Shown in pieces: positions 15,726 through 20,979 of a DNA stretch of 20,979 nucleotides. Made by a program: the position numbers and the translations under genes. Location of the stretch: positions 1 to 20,979 of the forward strand of contig DIWC01000063.1 in assembly GCA_002423425.1 (NCBI GenBank), given 5' to 3'. The notes beneath the pieces are model-generated. The model was given only the letters and a program-made list of their open reading frames with translations, made no database searches and was not told where the DNA came from. Each line of letters starts with the position of its first letter. Position 1 is the stretch's first letter. The DNA comes from Peptococcaceae bacterium UBA6116 (GTDB taxonomy: Bacteria > Bacillota > Desulfitobacteriia > Desulfitobacteriales > Syntrophobotulaceae).

Positions 15726-16856
15726 TTAGCGAATAATCCCCCGGTTCACAAAATCCTGTTTTAGAACTTCCAATCTCTTGGTACCGTCGAGACGTTTCTG
15801 CCGGTTCTCTTCCTGAATGGCTTTCGTTTCCTCAATGCCTTTGACGATGGTCTGCCAGGACTTTTCCAGCGTTTCAATATTTACCGAGCTGCCCGAAGCG
15901 AGTTGGGCAGTAAGCTTGGACTGAAGGGCGGTATTTTCTGCGTTTCTAAGCAACAGCTCATTTGTTTTCTCGTCCAGAGCACTAATCGCTCTGGCTTGGA
16001 CTGCCTGACGTTTAAGCATAATCGCTTGAATCAGACATTGCTTAAAGATCGGCATTGTAATCACAAAAGCTGAGTTGATCTTACGAACCAAATTATAATT
16101 CCCGTATTCAATCGATTTTATGGTGGGCATACTTTGAACAGCAATATTTTCGGCAAGCTGGAGATCGTAGATCCTTTGTTCCATAATCTCATTGACATGC
16201 AACAAGTTGTCGACGTACATTTGATCTACTCTGTCCCCCGTCTCATTGGCTTTAGCTTGGGCTGCAGGAATCACATTGTTCCTGAGTTCCTCCAGAACCA
16301 TCTGCCCGGCATAGATGTATTGACCCAGTTGTTCGTAGTACTCAACATTTTTGATGAACATGTTATCTAAATTTTTGTTCGTAACGTTAATTTCCGCTTC
16401 ATATTGTTTCAGGGTAACAAAGACCTTGTCAACCTCATCCCCCATGGAGTGATATTTTTGAAATAATGCTTCCACGGTATCCTTAGCTTTGCTAAAAAAT
16501 TTGCTCAGCAAATTAGGTTCTTTTTCCCGGAAATCTTTAATATCAAACTTTTCCATGATTTTATTTAATTGTTGCAAAAGTTCTCCTGAATCCTCTACTT
16601 TCGTCATTTGCATAGAATGGAGAATAGAGTCGGAGAATTTAGCAATCTCTTCAGCCGTGTTCTTGCCAAAACTCATAATTGAATTAACATCATCGACATT
16701 CACTTGACGGACAATGCTCCTTACTTCCGGACTCTCCTTAACTTTAGCCATGATTTCGTTTTTCTTTTGTTCAACATTAAACTCAGGAATAGGCTCCGGA
16801 ACTGCACTTCCCATGTCGACTTCTTTGGGTATCGCTGTAAAGTTTTGGATTTCCAT
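15726..16856 (-). CDS. telA: TelA family toxic anion resistance protein (YceH-like)
   Basis: Member of the TelA/KlaA family linked to tellurite and other toxic anion resistance and to envelope stress; the biochemical activity is not known. The 376 residues are almost wholly helical and coiled-coil-rich, without signal peptide or membrane segment. Family-typical segments are IMSFGKNTAEEIAKFSDSIL near 60-80, the helical DEVDKVFVTLKQYE, and NSAFVITMPIFKQCLIQAI around 265-283, followed by NTALQSKLTAQLASGSSVNIETLEKSW and a basic tail. Length is usual. The ATG at 16856 has AAAGGGG seven bases upstream. It starts 21 bases after the yceG-like stop, and B. subtilis has the same pair order (yceG, yceH), so the two probably work together. 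Confidence 0.92.
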   Translation of the reverse strand: MEIQNFTAIPKEVDMGSAVPEPIPEFNVEQKKNEIMAKVKESPEVRSIVRQVNVDDVNSIMSFGKNTAEEIAKFSDSILHSMQMTKVEDSGELLQQLNKIMEKFDIKDFREKEPNLLSKFFSKAKDTVEALFQKYHSMGDEVDKVFVTLKQYEAEINVTNKNLDNMFIKNVEYYEQLGQYIYAGQMVLEELRNNVIPAAQAKANETGDRVDQMYVDNLLHVNEIMEQRIYDLQLAENIAVQSMPTIKSIEYGNYNLVRKINSAFVITMPIFKQCLIQAIMLKRQAVQARAISALDEKTNELLLRNAENTALQSKLTAQLASGSSVNIETLEKSWQTIVKGIEETKAIQEENRQKRLDGTKRLEVLKQDFVNRGIIR

Positions 16857-16877
16857 TGGAATTCCCCTTTCTAACTA

Positions 16878-19397
16878 TTATTTTTGGCGGAAATTAAACA
16901 AACGAGACATAAAGCTTTGATTTTGATTTGATGAAACTGAGACCTTGTCTAATTGAGGAAGACTCAGATCAAACTTAACCTCCGGCAGTTGATGAACATC
17001 AAAACTGACCGGTTTGATGTATCTTTCGATGGTTGAATAATTTGTTGGCGTGAAAATAACAATATCGGCTCCGATTAAATTAAGGTAGGCTATCAAAAGA
17101 GCATCTTCTTCACTAAAACTATATCTTTGACTATCATAAATGATCAACTTGGGAATTTCCTGAGGATAATCAAATACTTCAATCAGTCTGAGGATTGAAT
17201 CATCCATCGTTAAGACAGTCATCAGGATTTTCAGACTAAGCTTTTCATCCGGGGAAGCAACCAACATTTCGGAAAGAATAAGTTCATTGATTTTGGCCAG
17301 CATTAAATGCTGCAGAGGCAATTTGAGGTAACCGAACCGATAGCGCGCGGATTTCATGACCACGGCTTCATCGATTAGACCCTGTGTGTTCAGCAGATAG
17401 GCTTGTTCAAAAAGTTGTTGTTTAGTATAGGCAACCCGGGTGAAAGGGACATTCTCAATGAGTTTGGCATGCGGGGTCATCGTCAATGTTTTCAAATCTT
17501 GCCAATAAGTATCGATATTCTCAGAGACCCCATTTATTTTAGCAAATAAATTAGGGATGTAGACTTTTTGATTTTGCACCTTGAACTCAGGCCGAATCTT
17601 GGCCGGCTCACTCCACAATATTTTTAACTCATCATATGTTGTCTTCAGCGTTAAAGGTTCAGTGTGGTAGCTTTCAAACTGCCATGGCTTAAATAAACCA
17701 ACATCTTCTCCATAAAGGACTTCTTCAATTTGTCTGGAAGCATTATAGGCCACCGTACTTTTGCGGACGAGACGTTCCGTTTTTGGAAAAGCGCCTAAGG
17801 GTAAATTATACTCATTCTGTATGAGTGTTCCTAACGAGTCTTCCGTATCCAGGCTTCGGAATAGTCTATCTCCCTCTTGCTGGGAGTGGACAAACAAAAC
17901 ATCACAGCCAATTTGGTGAAAAGCATTCAGCAAATAGATCTCATGGAGTTTAATATCTCCGTAAAACAGAATCTTTGGATTATGCTTATAGTCCAGGCTC
18001 GTTTGGCGCCGGCTGTCATTTTTAGAAAAATTATAAAGTAGGGGCAGATAGCGCTGAAACCATACAATCATTTTCAAAGAAAAATTAAACAAAACCGATG
18101 TCGTTAATTGAGAGTTATGCTTCGCAAAAAGGTTCACCATATCCACAAAAACTTTTTTAATTGTATTGTTCAATAGCTCCACTTGGGTCCGGGGAAATAA
18201 ATCAGTGGATACAAGCCGAATTAATGCTTCCAGCCTATCCTGACAAGGAGATTCTTGAAGCCGTCGGGAAATCAACGCACTTTCCGTGATGTCCGGTGCG
18301 GGAATGCCTTCCTGAAATTTCAGATAAAAACCGGTGGCCTGTAGCTTTTGATCCAGATTAAAAAGCTGGTTATCGTACTCGATTTCCCGGTCGTCTGCAT
18401 AATCCGGAACCCCGGTATAACGTATAAAATAGGCGGGTAATATAGGGAAAGGTTCGCCGACAAAGCCGCTGCGCTGATTTATTGGAGTTAAAATATCGGC
18501 AAAAATATCCATCGGTTTGGCCAATTTGACTACCAGGACATTTTCACACACCAATCCCTTACTCATTCTGAGGAAACGTTCTGCCACACTCCCGGTATTA
18601 TCATCCTCCGTCCGAATGGGTTTTATCCCCAGAATATCTCCTTGTTCCTGACAGGGCTTCGCCGGTGGCATAAGTTTTTCTTCCTTGATTCGGGGAAAAT
18701 CCTTAATTGGTAATCCCCGGGAATATTTTAATAAAAAGCAAAATTCATTCAGCTTATCGACTTGTTCAAAATCATCCTGAAAAGTAGGATTTAAAACCAG
18801 CACATCACATCCACACCAAGACATCAGAATCAAAAAATAGATGTCATGTACTGTCGGACTTCCCCAAAAAACCAGTTTAGGATTATAATTGGATTTGCCG
18901 CTAAGGATTTTTCCATATTCCACGAACCAGCATAAAACTTTAATAACAAAATTACCAACGATGTTTAAGTTCACGGTCGTCTGATTCCTTAGATAAAGAT
19001 CCATCATCCTCTGAAATGCATCCCTGATCTGTAAATTCGCCTGCTGATCCTGGGTTAAGGAAAAATACCCGTTTGTTTGCAAAATATTGGCCAGCATGCC
19101 GTTGCCAAAATCCTTAAAAGCCACTTGTTTAATCAAATTCCTAGTTTTTTCAATTAATGACGCTTCCGTTGTCATCGGCAAGATTTTATCAAAAAGAGAA
19201 TATAAACCTAAGCCCCTCAGCTTTTTATCTAATCCCGCGATTTCTGCAAGATAGCGTTGTTCATCATCGCAGCCAAGTATGCGATAAAAATAAACACAGT
19301 ACCCGTCCCCCCGTTCAGCTAAAGGAGTTAAAATATCTTCAAAAATATTATTGGACTGCTTCAGGACAATTCCTTTTTTTTCTCTTAATTCTGCCAA
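16878..19397 (-). CDS. YceG-like protein with three internal repeats
   Basis: Large soluble protein of 839 residues resembling B. subtilis YceG (Pfam YceG_bac), a component of the Ter-type stress operon of unknown activity. It is built from repeats: residues about 16-235 and 296-540 share the opening DILTP, a central VKxxxWF helix, the segment NPKLVFWG...GCDVLVLNP (172-204) versus NPKILFYG...GCDVLFVH (473-504), and an ending LP-x-x-x-FP. A third shorter match, PKLIIYDS...GADIVIFTP, lies at 749-784. The repeated unit looks like an alpha/beta nucleotide- or sugar-binding fold; that is inference. The B. subtilis relative is shorter (about 540 residues as I recall), so this one seems to carry an extra N-terminal unit. 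The TTG at 19397 follows AGGAGGGGG. It is first of the tightly packed YceG-TelA-TerD/TerB group. Confidence 0.85.
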   Translation of the reverse strand: MAELREKKGIVLKQSNNIFEDILTPLAERGDGYCVYFYRILGCDDEQRYLAEIAGLDKKLRGLGLYSLFDKILPMTTEASLIEKTRNLIKQVAFKDFGNGMLANILQTNGYFSLTQDQQANLQIRDAFQRMMDLYLRNQTTVNLNIVGNFVIKVLCWFVEYGKILSGKSNYNPKLVFWGSPTVHDIYFLILMSWCGCDVLVLNPTFQDDFEQVDKLNEFCFLLKYSRGLPIKDFPRIKEEKLMPPAKPCQEQGDILGIKPIRTEDDNTGSVAERFLRMSKGLVCENVLVVKLAKPMDIFADILTPINQRSGFVGEPFPILPAYFIRYTGVPDYADDREIEYDNQLFNLDQKLQATGFYLKFQEGIPAPDITESALISRRLQESPCQDRLEALIRLVSTDLFPRTQVELLNNTIKKVFVDMVNLFAKHNSQLTTSVLFNFSLKMIVWFQRYLPLLYNFSKNDSRRQTSLDYKHNPKILFYGDIKLHEIYLLNAFHQIGCDVLFVHSQQEGDRLFRSLDTEDSLGTLIQNEYNLPLGAFPKTERLVRKSTVAYNASRQIEEVLYGEDVGLFKPWQFESYHTEPLTLKTTYDELKILWSEPAKIRPEFKVQNQKVYIPNLFAKINGVSENIDTYWQDLKTLTMTPHAKLIENVPFTRVAYTKQQLFEQAYLLNTQGLIDEAVVMKSARYRFGYLKLPLQHLMLAKINELILSEMLVASPDEKLSLKILMTVLTMDDSILRLIEVFDYPQEIPKLIIYDSQRYSFSEEDALLIAYLNLIGADIVIFTPTNYSTIERYIKPVSFDVHQLPEVKFDLSLPQLDKVSVSSNQNQSFMSRLFNFRQK

Positions 19398-19523
19398 AAA
19401 TCCCCCTCCTAAAGCATTCTCATTAACAATTCCATTTTATTGGGAATCAATTCGAAAGTAAAGATAATATTCCCATCATTCGAAACAAATAATCGCTGTT
19501 AGTAGGCAAGTAATATCGTTCCC

Positions 19524-20192
19524 TTATATTATTCTCCAGCCTTTCTCAACAGCTATAGCTCGAAGTTTGGCATCCGGATTAACCGCGACAGGGTGTCCGA
19601 CAGCTTGAAGAATATCAATATCCGAATAACTGTCTGCGTATGAACGACTCGCTTCCCAATCGATTAAATCTTTATCAAAACGCTCATAAATCTTTTTTAG
19701 TTTTAGATCGCCAACGACTACTTCTGTTTCTTTATCAGCATCATAATAATTGTTGTTAAAACACATTTCTGATCCGATAACGGTATCAAAATTAAGATAT
19801 TCCCCTATATCTCTTAAGAGATGATTATACGCCCCTGAAAGAAGAACGGTGTGAAAGCCCTCAGAATGGGCTCTTTCTATTTCCCTAACTACAGGCTCAT
19901 TCAATAACCCTTTTATTTCCTGGACACAATTTGAAAAATACGCTATAACTTCTTGTTCTGTCATCCCTATAAAAAGTCGATTGGATTTTCTTACAGCCAT
20001 TAATTTTATTTCTTGCTTCGAAAGTTTCGTTATTATTTGTAACTTATATTTAAGGGATAACGGAATAAGGGACAAAAAAGTTTTATAATATGTAAATCTG
20101 GTACATTTTAAATTCTTCCAGTGGGAAAATAGAAACGGAAGCGTATCTTTGGGAAAAAGTGTCCCGTCAAAATCAAAAACTGCTAATTTCAT
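19524..20192 (-). CDS. HAD-IB family (SerB-like) phosphatase
   Basis: Haloacid dehalogenase superfamily hydrolase of 222 residues, subfamily IB, related to phosphoserine phosphatase-like proteins. Motif I is FDFDGTLF (Asp7, Asp9), motif II is LLSGAY with Ser119, the motif III lysine is in LKLKKIY (about 164-167), and motif IV is YADSYSDIDIL with Asp187 and Asp191. A helical cap lies between motifs I and II. The substrate is a phosphomonoester that cannot be named from sequence. The start at 20192 is chosen because GGAGGG sits close upstream and motif I then begins at residue 5; an in-frame start at 20213 would add a tail of seven residues. It precedes the Ter locus on the same strand, but a 126-base gap separates it, so membership in the operon is uncertain. 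Confidence 0.9.
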   Translation of the reverse strand: MKLAVFDFDGTLFPKDTLPFLFSHWKNLKCTRFTYYKTFLSLIPLSLKYKLQIITKLSKQEIKLMAVRKSNRLFIGMTEQEVIAYFSNCVQEIKGLLNEPVVREIERAHSEGFHTVLLSGAYNHLLRDIGEYLNFDTVIGSEMCFNNNYYDADKETEVVVGDLKLKKIYERFDKDLIDWEASRSYADSYSDIDILQAVGHPVAVNPDAKLRAIAVEKGWRII

Positions 20193-20550
20193 AAAACCCT
20201 CCGGTGACCACACACCTTATTAAAATAATTTAGCCAGTTCATTATTAAATAATATCCATTATATCCTAAACATTCGTTATATCCTACTGCTGCAAACATT
20301 TAAATAACAAAGCGTATTAACAACCCTTAGCCTTTATGCCTAAGTCTAAGGGTTATTTGTAATTACTCCTCACCTTAAACCAGCGTGCCTTTATTAACCT
20401 TTACGGCCTTTAAACTTTACTGGGTCTGGTTGGGCACGTTGGATTGGGTCACATACATTTGGTTTATTACAACTACAGGGTTTTACTATAGGAAAACAGC
20501 CTTCATAAACTACAAGAATTAAGAGAATAAAATATAAAGAGGTGATGATA
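20193..20550. other. Noncoding gap between divergent genes, with two inverted repeats
   Basis: About 358 bases between the HAD-IB gene and the L,D-transpeptidase gene. It holds a hairpin at 20322-20354, a wider pair of inverted arms (20380-20389 with 20433-20442), and, on the minus strand, TATAAT at 20258-20263 that could be the -10 of the HAD gene; a related GGATATAAC lies about 18 bases before it, making a loose direct repeat. No -35 box is clear. No open frame of note was seen. Confidence 0.4.
20322..20354. terminator. Hairpin with perfect 9-bp arms
   Basis: AACCCTTAG (20322-20330) pairs with CTAAGGGTT (20346-20354) around a 15-base loop. T content after the arm is moderate on the plus strand (ATTTGTAATTACT) and on the minus strand (GTTAATACGCTTTG), so it is a weak or bidirectional terminator at best. 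It lies between two divergently read genes, where a terminator would not be needed by either. Confidence 0.35.
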
Positions 20551-20886
20551 GTGGAATATTCAATCGCTCTTTCCCTTAGTAAAAGGCAGATATACCTTAC
20601 TCAAGGCGGGAGGCTCATAAAGACTTATCCGGTCGGCATCGGAAAAGCCTCTACTCCTACACCCACGGGCTCTTACAGAATAGTCTCCAAGGACCCTAAT
20701 CCCGGAGGAGTATTTGGAGCCATGTGGCTGGGACTTAGTATACCCGGATACGGAATCCATGGCACGAATAACCCCCAATCAATAGGCAAAATGGTTTCTA
20801 AGGGATGTATCAGAATGCATAACCAAGACGTTCTGCAACTTTCCAGAATTGTGTCCATTGGCACACCTGTAACAATTCAATCATAG
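20551..20886 (+). CDS. Minimal L,D-transpeptidase (YkuD) domain protein
   Basis: Small protein of 111 residues that consists of the YkuD catalytic domain and nothing else. The active-site pattern is complete: His70 in YGIHGTN and SKGCIRM with Ser83, Gly85, the nucleophile Cys86 and Arg88. Such enzymes make or edit 3-3 cross-links in peptidoglycan or attach to meso-diaminopimelate stems; in sporulating Bacillota small YkuD proteins of this sort occur on spore coats. It has no signal peptide, LysM or SH3 domain, so how it reaches the wall is unclear. The start is GTG 20551, eight bases after AGAGG of the classic AAAGAGGTGAT site; the earlier GTG 20542 and ATG 20545 lie inside that site. It is divergent from the HAD gene and not part of the Ter locus. 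Confidence 0.9.
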   Translation: MEYSIALSLSKRQIYLTQGGRLIKTYPVGIGKASTPTPTGSYRIVSKDPNPGGVFGAMWLGLSIPGYGIHGTNNPQSIGKMVSKGCIRMHNQDVLQLSRIVSIGTPVTIQS

Positions 20887-20918
20887 CCGGTTCTCCGGAG
20901 TTAGTTGAATTTGGGATC

Positions 20919-20979
20919 TTACTTATCGTCAGTTGCCCTGCCATCTCCAAATACCGGTATAACCTCACCTAAAAATGTC
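20919..20979 (-). pseudogene. Possible end of a sugar epimerase/dehydratase remnant
   Basis: On the minus strand the last bases of the window read, in one open frame, TFLGEVIPVFGDGRATDDK followed by TAA (19 codons visible). GEPIPVFGDGRATRDYTYV is a familiar segment of NAD-dependent sugar-nucleotide epimerases, where it is followed by another 80 or more residues, so an abrupt stop here suggests a truncated gene. With so little sequence this could also be chance. Confidence 0.25.

Noticed and set aside
1..20979. CRISPR array, tRNA or rRNA genes
   Set aside because: No regularly spaced direct repeats, cloverleaf sequences or rRNA segments were seen on either strand.

Overview
The window looks like a stretch of a low-to-mid GC Gram-positive genome (Bacillota, most likely a Clostridia-class, Peptococcaceae/Desulfitobacterium-like anaerobe). 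The evidence is strong GGAGG-type ribosome sites, frequent TTG and GTG starts, an RqcH of Bacillus type, a TerC/TerD/YceG/TelA set like the B. subtilis yce operon, and IS1182- and IS110-like debris. The genus is an inference from style, not something the sequence proves.

Left edge (1-1282): the 3' end of an IS1182-type transposase with a strong terminator hairpin, then a decayed IS110-family transposase (frameshift plus loss of its centre), then small inverted repeats and a CCCTTGTCC-rich repeat. Next come a complete SERCA-type calcium P-ATPase on the minus strand (1283-4012), a noncoding gap, rqcH on the plus strand (4373-6196), and a small two-helix membrane protein of unknown function (6370-6897).

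The core (about 6.9-19.4 kb, all minus strand, transcribed right to left) is a tellurium-resistance-type (Ter) stress locus. In transcription order: a large YceG-like protein with three internal repeats; TelA; a TerD-zinc ribbon-TerB fusion; an enzyme module made of a citrate-lyase-like C-C lyase, a phosphoribosyltransferase with a TRSP domain, a StiP-type phosphoribosyltransferase/PELOTA protein and a HAD phosphatase; a YceC-like TerD protein; a standard TerD; a third TerD copy that is now a pseudogene; and finally TerC after a hairpin. The enzyme module matches the Ter-linked biosynthetic module proposed from comparative genomics to make a nucleoside-like or phosphoribosyl-derived metabolite of unknown structure. 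The TerD, TelA, YceG and TerC proteins would be the metal-responsive envelope part. This is the most interesting system in the window. No ATP-grasp ligase, often part of such modules, is seen here.

Right edge (19.5-21.0 kb): a SerB-like HAD phosphatase on the minus strand, a noncoding stretch with two inverted repeats, a minimal plus-strand L,D-transpeptidase (YkuD) domain protein, and a few codons of a possible sugar-epimerase remnant entering from the right on the minus strand.
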